A DNA stretch of 64,000 bases from Ianthella basta. Taxonomy: Eukaryota > Porifera > Demospongiae > Verongiida > Ianthellidae. Position numbers and translations under genes: made by a program. The notes under the pieces were generated by a model that saw only the letters and a list, made by a program, of their open reading frames with translations, did not search any database and was not told the origin of the DNA. Shown one piece after another: positions 16,765 to 28,700 of this stretch; the stretch's first letter is position 1, and each line of letters begins with the position of its first letter. The stretch spans positions 1,389,616-1,453,615 of the forward strand of contig OZ025887.1 of assembly GCA_964019415.1 (NCBI GenBank). The letters run 5' to 3'.

Positions 16765-19700
16765 TTAAAGTATAAATGGGATGAAGGCTTTGCGGTGCTT
16801 GGGGTAGTCTTCAAACTTATTCAGATACCAGCTACGCACAGAAGAAAGAACAGTCACACTTGAATGAAGTATGTAACTCTCCTTCAAATAAACATTTCAA
16901 TTCACAATTGTATCACTGGCATGAAAATAAGAAATCTATACACACACACATAGTACATATGCATGTAAGCAAAGCCTGCACACACATCCAACTGCAAACC
17001 CTGTCCAGCATGTACACACATATATATATATACAGTGGAACCAGTCTAAGACAGCCACCTGTGGGCCAGTTCTGACCTTTATAGAGAGGTGGCTATAGTC
17101 TACAGAGATAGATTGCAATGTTTTAGTGCTAATTGTGGCCAGGGCTGGCTGCTTTAGAGAGGCAGCTGCCTAACACAGTGACTACCTTAGACAGGTTCAC
17201 ACAGAGCACTGACTGGCAGGCGAGACTGAAGGACAGTTCAGTTATGTCTTCGTGAAGAACGACGCAGAATGGTAGCCAGGCCTCCGGGCAGAGTGACGCG
17301 AACGCAGGAGCGGTCAGCGAGCTCCAGACAGCGATAACATCAGCGGTGGAGACGGCTATGAGAACGGCTGCCACCAACCCCATGACCAGTGGTACGTTGA
17401 ACACAAATACGGGGAATGTTAGGCTACCAGTTGGGGGGTCAGTGCCTAGTGTCTTGTCGTTGCCTGTGTTCACCTCATCGGGGGGGGCAGTAAACTATTC
17501 CATGGCCTCCACAGTACCCCCAGCCTCTAGTGCTGCAGGGCCTAGCTTGTCCCCAAGTAGTGCTGTTGCATCTTTGATACCATCACCGCTCCAGCTACCC
17601 TCATCTGAGGCCATTTCATGTTCAAACGTGATAAGAAAATGGTGGCAGTGCGGTTGATCCTCCTGATGTTGGTGATCCTTTTGTCTATTGTTCAGAGAGT
17701 GGATCAAGATGATATAGTCCTAGCAGGCAATGTTAGTGAGTGTGAGCCTGGAGGGATCCTGTTTGTGCCACAATTTAAGCCGGAAATTTCTGTAATGATC
17801 AATGTTATCATTGTCGGCCGGTCGCAGATCTTACCACCTCGATCTGTTAGGAGAGCCCATCCACGGAGTAGCTTGAAGCCTCAGCAGCTGGATATGATAG
17901 CATTAATGGTTCTCCTAGTACTCTCAGGTGACATTGAGAGCAATCCTGGTCCAGTGAGGTATCCTTGTACCATGTGTAACGAATCGGTGAGGAGGAACCA
18001 GCGTGCAATCCTGTGCTCTGAGTGTGATGGGTGGACTCATGCTAAATGCTGTGGGGTCTCTCAAGCTGAGCACCAGACATTGAGTAAACGGTTGGACAAT
18101 ACATGGCTGTGCCCGGGCTGCACAATGGCTGAGCTTCCCCCCACCTTGTACTTCACCGCCACCACCCCCCATATCCTCGCCTTCCTCCCTGAATATCACC
18201 TATCTGAATGTCCGCAGCCTTCTAGGTCACTTAGATGAAGTGCATGAGTTTGCTAATATGTACTCTCCTGATATCCTAGCGCTGTCGGAAACATGGCTTG
18301 ACCCCACCATGGATGACTCACTAATCTCAATTCCTGGGTTCAATGTCTTCAGGGTTGATCGTCATCGACATGGAGGAGGGGTTGCTGTGTTTGTTAGCAA
18401 CAAACTGAGTGGTAATAGAGTCTACATCGACTCATCTCCAACCACAGCTGAAAGTCTCTGGCTTGAGGTCTCTTCTCCATCAATCCCAGCTACTATCTTA
18501 GTAGGATGTATCTACCGCCCACCTAGCTCGAATACAGATTGTATTCACTTTATTTGCAACCAGATTGATCAAGCTCTTACCATGAGGAAGCATGTGATAG
18601 TGTGTGGTGATGTGAATGTTAATCTACTAAACACCAGTCATGCTCAGACCATCTTTCTATCTGAATACATTGCCACTCGGGATCTCCTGCAACCCATTGT
18701 CTCTCCCACAAGAATCACCAACCACTCTGCTACGCTCATTGACATATTTCTTGTGTCTGCCAGAGAGATAGTGAAGTCAGCCACGGTAATTGATCTTGGC
18801 ATCAGTGATCATTCTGCCATCTCTCTCAATCTTAGTTGGCGGAAGCCTAAACTATTACCACAGCTGATTGAGCGCAGGTCCTTTAAGGCATTTGATCCTG
18901 ATAAATTCAGACAGGATCTCTTAGAGGCCCCCTGGTCGGCACTAGAGAAATTTGATGACACTGACGACAAGATTGAATATTTCAACAAGATCTTTATACA
19001 GACCCTGAATAAGCATGCTCCTTTAAGGAAGCTGAGAGTGAAGAAGAATGGTTCGCCATGGGTCACTAGCGACATCCGTGACCAGATGGATATCAGGCGA
19101 AAGCTGCTTCGGCACTTCCGGTTGACCAGATCTGAGAATGATTGGGAGCTGTACAGAAGACAGAGTAACAAGGTTACAGCCTTACTTTGCAACTCTAAGA
19201 GTAACTACTTCTCTAACCTTATCACTAACAAAGTACACCCATCCACATTATGGAGGATCCTAAAATCAACACTCCCCACTCCCAAACCTAATTGGGCATC
19301 CTTCGAGGAGAGTGCTGAATCACTGGCCAACAGGTTCAACCGTCACTTTGTCTCGGCTACACCCACCCTACCTGTCTCTGTGCCCGCTCCCTGTGATTCT
19401 CCTACTTCAACTCTTTCTCCAGACCTAAAGTCACCGCCCTGCATGACCCTAAACACTATTAAGCCGGATGAGTGTGAGACCAGATTATCACATCTTGACC
19501 CTCATAAGAGTACAGGCCTAGATGGCATTCCATCTGCAATGCTTAACATTGCAAGTTCTGTAATTGCTAGTCCCTTGTGCTCGATCATCAATTCATCTAT
19601 TACCTCTCATTTCTACCCTTCTGCCTGGAAGAAGGCCCTGGTTAAACCACTCCATAAAGGAGGCCCTCGCGACACCCTGACCAACTACAGACCCATCTCA

Positions 19701-22700
19701 CTTCTTCCAGTGGCCAGTACGGTCTTAGAAAGAGTGGTTAGAGACCAAGTTTATTCCCACCTACTCTCCCATGATCTTCTGTCACCTTGGCAATCGGGGT
19801 TCCGTCCAGGTCATTCAACAACAACCACTCTGCTCCATATTACCAACAAGTGTCATTCTGCTCTTGACAAAGGCCAGGTTGTTGGAGCCATTTTCCTGGA
19901 CATATCAAAGGCATTTGACACAGTTGATCATGCACTTTTGCTATCTTGCCTGGTGGAACTTGGGTTAGATTCCAATGGTTACCAATGGTTTAACTCCTAT
20001 GTTAGTCATAGGTCACAATGTGTGGTCATTGACTCCAATTACTCCACTGACCTAGCAGTTACTTCTGGCAGGGCTCTGTACTTGGACCTCTCCTCTTTTC
20101 AGTCTTTGTAAACAACCTCCCAAAATGCCTTCAGGGAGCTGCTACCATTCTGTTTGCAGATGACACCACCATTCTCTTAGCCGGCCACTCTACTACTGAC
20201 ATATCCATCGCACTGACGAATGCCCTAGACTGTGCATATAAGTGGCTTTGGAACAGCGGCCTATGACTGAATGTATCCAAAACAAAGTCCATGCTCATCC
20301 ACTCGAAGAGACAAAAGTGCCTACCACCCATGAACATCCAACTCAATGGTACACCCATTGAGCAAGTACAGTCGTACACGTTTCTCAGGGTGGTGGTCGA
20401 TGATACTCTTACTTGGGATGACCACATCCAGTTTGTGTGTACTAAGGTCTCCAAGAGTCTTAATCTCCTCCGAAGACTCGCTTGGTTCCTGCCAAGGAGG
20501 GCTTTGTGCTGCTTCTACAGTGCCTACGTACTGCCCCATCTTACATATGCTGACCCAGTTTGGAGCACCTGTAGCCTGGGGCAGAGTAGCAAACTGGAGA
20601 GACTCCAAAACTATGCAGCCAGAATTATCTTAAAGAGACGGAGAGACTCATCTGCAACCGAAATGCGAAAAGAGCTCGGGTGGCCCACTCTAACCTCCAG
20701 ACGTACTTTAAGCGAAACCAAGATGGTCTTTAGATGTCTTACAGGTCGCAGCCCCAGTTACCTCTCTGCTTTCTTCAACCCGATATCACATACTCACCAA
20801 CATGTGACCAGGGCTTCCTCTACCAAAGGAACTTCCATTCCTCGTATTCGGACAGAGCATGGAAGACACTCATTTGCTTTTCGGGGTGCTAAGATCTGGA
20901 ATGCTCTGCCGCCAAGCATGAGAGAGTTGTCAAGTTACGATGCTTTTTCCACAGCTGCCAGAGTCCTTATGCTTTCCTATTATATGTGATTCCACTTGCA
21001 TGCTATAGCTACTACTACGCTGACATGCACCTGATTCATTTATAGCCCTCATTATTACTTGTATTGTCTGCATGTAATTTCTGTCTACAATAATTACTGT
21101 ACATGCATGATTTATCTACTGTGTTCTCTTTTTGTCCTTAGTTTGATTTGTGTGGATTTTGATTGTGTTTTGTTTCCCTGTCCTTGTTTGATTTCTTGTC
21201 CTTGTACTGTTTGCTGGGTGCCTTTGGAAGTAGCCCTTGGGCTAAAGGTTTTCCCAGATTAAATAAGATTCCCATATCCCATTGTTGTTGGGGGAAGTTC
21301 ACTCCCAGTTCCACGCAAGATTGCAGATAAGATATGGAAGCATGAGTACGTTGACTTGAGCGAGCTACTGTCTTCACGCTTGGGGGCACCAGAGTTGACC
21401 ATGCTGGACTTGTTCACCCAGCAGGATAAACCCAAAGAAGCCAATAAGATCCAGACGTTTGAGCAGTGGGTGGGATGCTTCAATACATTGGTCAGCGTCA
21501 TGGCGATGTGTTATCCAGACAGGGTGAAGGACATGCTAGCATATTCGTCTCTGATTGCAAAGGCACAGGCAGATTACGAGGGCACACAGTGGCTGGTGTA
21601 CGACAGTCATTTACGTCACTCAGCAGTGGCCAAGCAGTTGAAAGACTGGTCAGAAATTGATCCATTGCTCTGGACACTATATTTTGCTCAATCTAGGCCA
21701 AGAGTCCACCCTACCGATGAGGAGCCCAAGACAGCAACCACTCAGGCTGGCCAATCCCCTCAGACCTCACAAACAAAGACAAAGTCCGACCAGAAGGGGC
21801 ATTCCAGGTACCAGCCTTATGAGCGCCAGCCCATTTGTAAAAAATGGAACTCATCTGGTTGCCGGAGCCCAATATGTTGATACGAGCATATCTGTTTGGA
21901 ATGCCACTCCCGTGCCCACTGCCTCACTGTGTGCCCTGTAGCAAAGGAGAAGGCAAGAGAAGACCCAAGAGGGGAGCGGAAGTCTTGCTTTCGCTCCCAC
22001 TGAGACAACAGTAGTAGCTGAACTGCATAACACTTTGATTCATGCTTCATGTATACCATGTACCAGTAGTAGGCCAATTGACAGCATCACAGATGATCAA
22101 CTTAGTCATAGTAGTACTGCCTTAGAAGAGTCCTCAGACTTATTATCAGATGATGATGTACATGATTCTTTGGTAGGTGAATATACAGATTGTGTAACCG
22201 ATTGCTACCAATACACCAAACACTTGTGCGAACTAGATGCATGCCGGCCTCAGTGCCCAGTAGCCCAGATCCCGCCAGAGGCATGCACAGTTGTCACACC
22301 CTACCTCGAGAACATTGGAAGCGAGCACTGGCTGACCACCCTGACAGGCAATTTGTGAGGTACATAATTAATGGTTTGAAGGATGGTTTCCGTATTGGGT
22401 TTCAGCATGGTAGAGCCACCTGCAGGTCAGCAGCGACAAACATGCAGTCAGCACGAATGTACCCTGAGCCGGTGGCGCAGTACTTAGAGTCAGAGCAGCC
22501 AATAGAATTGTAGGGCCGTTTGTTAACCTTTCCAGTGTCCAGGTGAACAGGTTCGGAGTCGTCCCCAAGAGCAACCAGCCTGGTAAGTGGCGGCTCATTG
22601 TGGACCTCTCCCACCCACCAGACTGCAGCGTAAATGACGGGATTGTCTCTCGGTGGTGTTCGCTTCGCTACACCACAGTGGACCAAGCAATTACCCACAT

Positions 22701-25700
22701 ACTACAGCTGGGAAGTGGAGCACTACTGGCGAAAGTGGACATAAAACACGCTTACAGGAACATCCCGGTCCATCCAGATGATAGGCACTTGCTGGACATG
22801 GTGTGGCAGGACCAATTGTACATTGACACCGCATTGCCATTTGGTCTTCGCTCTGCCCCCAAGATCTTTACGGCGGTGGCAGATGCGTTGGAGTGGGTGT
22901 TGTTGCAGGCTGGAGTGTCATGGAGTATTCACTACATAGATGACTTTCTGACTGCAGGCCGAGCTGGGACAGGTGAGTGTGCCAACAACCTGAGCACCAT
23001 AAAGTCCACTTGTGAATGGCTGGGTGTTCTGCTAAAATGGTCCAAAGTTGAGGGCCCGACAACAGAACTAACATTCCTGGGCATTGTCCTGACTGTCAGG
23101 GGCGAGGTCAGACTGCCACAGGAGAAGCTTGACCAGCTGATATCATTGGTGAGTGCCTGGTCACACCGGAAGCGGGAATTGTTATCACTTATTGGCAAGC
23201 TAGCCCACGCATGTAAGGTGGTCAAGCCCGGTCGCACCTTCCTGAGGAGAATGATGGACACGGCGCGGAGAGCACGGAAACTGGACCACTGGATCCACCT
23301 TACAGCAGAGTTCCGATCAGATCTACTATGGTGGCACATGTTCTTGCCACTGTGGAATGGTCGCAGCATGCTGGAAGTTCACCAACCCCAGTGGCGGCCA
23401 GACATAGTGTTCAGCTCCAATGCATCAGGGTCGTGGGGGTGTGGAGCAGCATGGAATGAGAGATGGATACAGCTGGAGTGGGATGGAAGCTGGGACCAGC
23501 AGTGCATTGCGGCCAAAGAGTTACTCCCGATTGCCCTAGCATGCGCTATTTGGGGTGAATGGTGGCAGCACCGCCAAGTGCTAGTGCGTTGTGATAATAT
23601 GGCTGTGGTAAACATCATGGCTTCACAGACAAGCAAGGACACAGTTATGATGCACTTGCTGAGATGCATGCATTTTTTCTGTGCATTACATGACATCACC
23701 ATACGGGCAGAACACATACCGGGGAGAAACAACTCAGTTGCTGATGCAATCTCTCGCAATAACCTGCAGGTGCTGTTCCAGGAAGAACCGAGGTTATCCA
23801 AGGTCCCAGATCCAGTTCCCCCAGCGTTGAGACAGCTCCTGGTAGATCAGCAGCCCGACTGACTGTCAGACACCTGGAGGGCATTGCTGAAGACCTCATT
23901 ACCAACAGTTTGGCGGCAAGTTCAAGGAGGGCATACGAGTCAAGTCAAGCACGCTGTCTGCAGTTTTGTACAAAGCTGAATTTGGACTGAGAACCAACAA
24001 ATGAGGACTGCCTCATCCTTTTTGTCACAGAGCTCTTTTTTGTCACAGAGCTCTCTCAGCAGGTGGCACATTCCACCATGCGGTTGTACCTCTCAGCAGT
24101 CCGTCATCTGCATGTATCAAAGGGATATGGAGACCCGCTGGCCAACACCCCACGCCTTGACTTGGCATTGAAAGGGGCCAAGTGTCTGCGACCGGGGTCA
24201 CCAGATACTCGTTTACCCATCACACCGTTGATTTTGAGGCAAATCAAACCCACACTACTCCAGGATCCCTACAACTATGACCACATCCTACTGTGGGCGG
24301 CCTGCTGCTTGGGATTTTTTGCTTTTCTCCGGTCAGGGGAGATTGCAGTCCCAGACACAGACCAGTTCAACCCAGCATGGCACCTCACGCCTCAGGACCT
24401 GGCATTTGACAGTGATGCAGAACCATCGATGTTACAGATCCATTTGAAGGGTTCCAAACCCGACCAACTGCGAGCAGGTATACACCTGTATGTGGGTGCG
24501 ACAGGCAACGATCTGTGCCCAATTGCAGCCATGGTGACTTACCTAGCAGTGAGGGGCATGGAACCGGGCCCATTGTTTTGCTTGCAGTCTGGACAACCAC
24601 TGTCGAGGGCACACTTTGTAGACAAGGTCAGGTCGGCGATGAGGGCAGCGGGGATGGACCCCTCAGGCTATTCAGGTCATTGCTTTAGGATTGGTGCCAG
24701 CACAACAGCAACAGCCAATGGCGTGGGGGACGCGACCATTCAGACCCTTGGACGTTGGTCAAGTGATTGCTACAAAAGATACATTCGAGTACCATGCGAG
24801 GAGCTAGCGCAACTTTTCAGGACATTGGCTACATAGATATGTCTGTGGTGTGATGCAAGTAGTTGTATAACTCAAATCAGATTTTGCCATTGTGTTATCT
24901 GTACTATCACAGTCACATGTAAGCATGTACACATGTACGTATCTACACTTTTGTTGGTTGTGTTCTTTCATTGTGTTCAGTCCAAAGGTTAACAACTAAT
25001 GGTTATGTGCAACAGAAGTCAGTGGGATCGCAGGAGGGATAGGAGATTCGGGTGGAGTAGGGTATGGGGAGGATTGGGGGAGAATCACTAGACTGGAAGT
25101 GATTAAGAAAATTTGGTATGGGGCTCCCCCTCAATTCCTCCAAGTCAATGGTAAGCTAGAAGGGTGCCAGCAGCCAGCTCACCCTTGGCACAACTCCCCT
25201 GTGGGGCCAGCAACCACTTAGCACAGGGGGAGGTGCATGGCTCGAAGGTTTACAGAGGCAGTCAACCAGCCATGGTTGAGACAGAGCATGGGGTGGTCAA
25301 CGACCATTTGGGGCTCTCACAAGGGGTTCAGCAAATCCCCATCACACAGCCAATGCTTGGGAGCAGGCTCAGCTGATGCCAGTCCTGGCACATTGCAGGG
25401 GGCGGTCAGCAACTGCCATGCACGGGGTGTTCAGCGAACCCCCATCACACAGGCAATGTATGGGGGCAGGCTCGGCTGATGCCACTCCCGGTACATTGCA
25501 GGAGGGCGGTCAGCGACTGCCATGCACAGGGTGTTCAGCGAACCCCCATCACACCGATGGGTGATTGCCATCACCAGGCAGTGCACCCCATGGGAGTCAG
25601 CGACACCCATGGCAGGGGGCACAACTTCCAAGGGGTGGCAGCCAGCCACCCCTTTTAGCGAGGTAGCGTGGTGCACAGGACCTTGCGCCAACCTCCAACA

Positions 25701-28700
25701 GATAGAGTGAACAAGTGTTAAAATAGGCCTTGAAGTACTACAGGTACTGTATCATACATAGGCGGCGGAACCTATAGGGCTGAGGGGCTGAACCCCCCCC
25801 CCCCCCCCCCCCAATAATCTGGATCTAGAGAACAGTGGCGATAGGCCTGACAGCATTTGCCACCTATAGAGCAAATAGCCCCTCCAAACCGTGTCATGTT
25901 CCTCCACCCCTGTCATAGGTACACAATTGGAAGTTTACACAGTCCTAATACGTATGGGCACCACATTCAGGGTCCATACAAAGAGTGATTGTGCTGCACA
26001 AGTGCAGGGTGGACTACATACCTGTGATGTCTGATTGCTCGGCTGCCCAGAAACATGAAAGTGAAGAAGGCAAAGGCCGCAGCTGTAAGGGTCCAACAGG
26101 CGAGAGAGAAACCAACCCATTCCAAAGTCTCTCCAAAGTAGTTGGCTCCGGAGATATAGTGGAACATGCCACCTTTAATTTAAAAGAGAATGGTGATTAT
26201 AACAAGCTCCCAGCATCAAGCATTGCAAGTAACAATATTCGCTACCAAGCCTACCTTTGGGTATCTTGTAACCAGTTTCTCCTGGCTTACGAAGGTTGCG
26301 CAAGACATAATCTGAATGAATGTTCACTGCCATGCCGATAAAGAACAGAATCACACCGGGTACAAAATGGTAACTCAGAAGTGATGACTCAGGGTATGTG
26401 GTAAGGTGGCCCAGGGTCCTGGTCTGAGCACAGCCGTTTACTCCACAGAAGATGAAGGCGAGGATGAAGTGTACAAAGGGCATCGGCTTGCCGTTATTGA
26501 TCAAGAGGGAATATACAAATGCCCTAAAAGAAATAAATACTATATCAACAAATGTACTGAGGCAGAAACAGTATGTATCTATAATCTCAAAAAACACCAC
26601 CAGTACAAGTTACACAGGGTAACACCCACCAGTGTATATAGCATAGTTGCACTCATTGTTGGAAGGCAACCACTGCCACCGCCACCGCCGCCACCACCAC
26701 ACAGTACAAGTTACAAAATGCGTCTCCAGTATATGTGCCAGTGCTACGAGGACAACACCCACCAGTGCAGCCACCACCACCACCTCCATCACCAGCACCA
26801 CTGCCACCACCATGCACCACCATACAATCCAGGTTACAATCGCTGTAGCCAGTATATGCAGCAGAACATAATAGAAAAAACACCACCAGTACAAGTTACA
26901 CAGGGTAACACCCACCAGTGCATGTACAGTAGTTGGGAACATTGCTGGAAGACGACCACCACCAGTGCATGTTGCTGATGGACCATTAGAGGGCATCATG
27001 CGGCAAGCAAATGGGTACAAATTACATTTGGTGGTGGTGGTAGTGGCGGTGGCGGTGGCGGTGGCGGTGGTTGCCTTCCAACAATGAGTGCAACTACGCT
27101 ATATGCACTGGTGGGTGTTACCCTGTGTAACTTGTACTGGTGGTGTTTTTTCTATTATGTTCTGCTGCATATACTGGCTACAGCGATTGTAGCCTGGATT
27201 GTATGGTGGTGCATGGTGGTGGCAGTGGTGCTGGTGATGGAGGTGGTGGTGGTGGCTGCACTGGTGGGTGTTGTCCTTGTAGCACTGGCACATATACTGG
27301 AGCTGCATTTTGTAACTTGTACTGTGTGGTGGTTGTGCTGGCTGGTGATGGTACTGGTGCATGGATGTTTTGGTGGTGGTGATGGTGGTGGTGGCCAGTG
27401 CTGGTGGCGGAGTAGTCCAGCCAGCTTTGGACCCACGATGGCGAAAGTACCGAATCGCCGGGGGCGGGAAGGAAAACGTGGGTCCAGCAACAGTGGCTTT
27501 GGATTGCACAATCCTTAAAACATGGCGCTTGACATTGACAACCTCTCCAACTGAAGTAATGACACCCAGGCTTAAGAAAATGCGACAGACTTACATACAA
27601 CGCTCCTGGTATACAATATCATATTATCAGAATCTGCGACGGTCCATCTCCATTCGCCATTAGCCCGTGCTATACATTACCACAAGCTATGAATACTATT
27701 GACCAAGATTTTGGTCTAAACGATCTCATTGGTCAAACATTGCACAATCCATAGCCACTGTTGCTGGACCCACGGTTTCCTTTCCCGCCCCCGGCGCTTT
27801 GGTGCTTTCGCTGTACGTGGGTCCAAAGCTGGCTGGACTAGTGGTGGAGGTGGTAGTGGGGCTGGTAGGGGCAGATACAGTCAAGCAAAAAAGAGGGGCA
27901 AATGGGTGAAGTAGGATTTTGATCCTGCACCATAGGGATTGTCAGGCAACTGTGCTAAGGGCTGGGCTACTGCATGGGTGTTGATTCCCGCCAATTGGTG
28001 CTGAAAGGTGCTATTATTAGATTACCCCCTTTATCGTGGCCATCTTGAGGCGTATTAAGCAATCGTACCCATGCCACGGGTCAGCTGGACCACCTGGGCA
28101 CGGCTGCCACAGTTTGGGACTGTATGCACCGGTGTTATTTGGAATACTACACATGACCATGTCCATGTCTCAATATAAATGCACAGTACATGCAGTGTTC
28201 TATGTACATTTATATGTGCACTTTCAGCACGCCATACACAAGAACAAAGGCCTACTGCAAAAATGTCGTACACTTTAATATTGCGGTGTGCACTTTACCA
28301 CCAGGCCATCCCAGGTACTCAAACAGGAAGGCAGTATTTCTCTGTTTGCCTGTCTATAGCGTGGGCCGCATGAGCTGTGTTGCACAATCATGCCCATGGC
28401 ACAAGTCAGATGAACCGCCTGGCCATGGCTGCTACGGTTCATGACTGTATGTGGCACTTTTTTCCAATAGTAGGCATCACTATGTATCAGTATAAATGCA
28501 CAGTACATTCAGTATTCTCCTATGGACATCTATATGCAAACTTTCAGCCCCCTCCCACAAAAGCAAAGGCCTAATGGGAAAAAATAAATATTTGTTCTGC
28601 GCCAAATGATGAGAGCTTAATATTGTAGCAAGCACATTTCCGCCAGACCATCCCTTGCTGCTGCCCCCATACACATTTTTGGTGCATTCATTGTATGGCT

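Larger units (their letters stand above)
17201..21266 (+). mobile_element. CR1/L2-like LINE with 2A motif, PHD finger, endonuclease and reverse transcriptase (decayed)
   Basis: An ORF1-like Ser/Pro-rich frame ends at 17657. A second frame (17618-18238) carries a hydrophobic stretch, a 2A motif (17930-17953) and a PHD-type zinc finger (first CxxC CTMC, later CSEC, last WLCPGC). An APE endonuclease and reverse transcriptase follow in another frame (to 20111; PISLLPV, FLDISKAFDTVDH) and then a third frame (to 20989; LFADD). Breaks: a one-base frame change in the C-run at 18137-18142, a small deletion near 20067 in the SGVPQGS-type motif, and a TGA at 20264. The 3' end is about 21266 (GATTAAATAA). 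It lies in the last reductase intron, antisense to that gene. The frames make CR1/L2 likely; the clade is not proven. Confidence 0.85.

Noticed and set aside
17618..18238. Picornavirus-like insertion suggested by the 2A motif
   Set aside because: The 2A is embedded in a frame with a PHD finger followed by LINE endonuclease and RT; no viral capsid, helicase, protease or RNA polymerase motifs are seen.
25985..26022. Reductase ending by read-through of exon 3 into the intron (HHRYVVHPALVQ then stop)
   Set aside because: It lacks the conserved C-terminal tail, a GTATGT donor is present, and a perfectly phased tail exon exists at 16831-16765.
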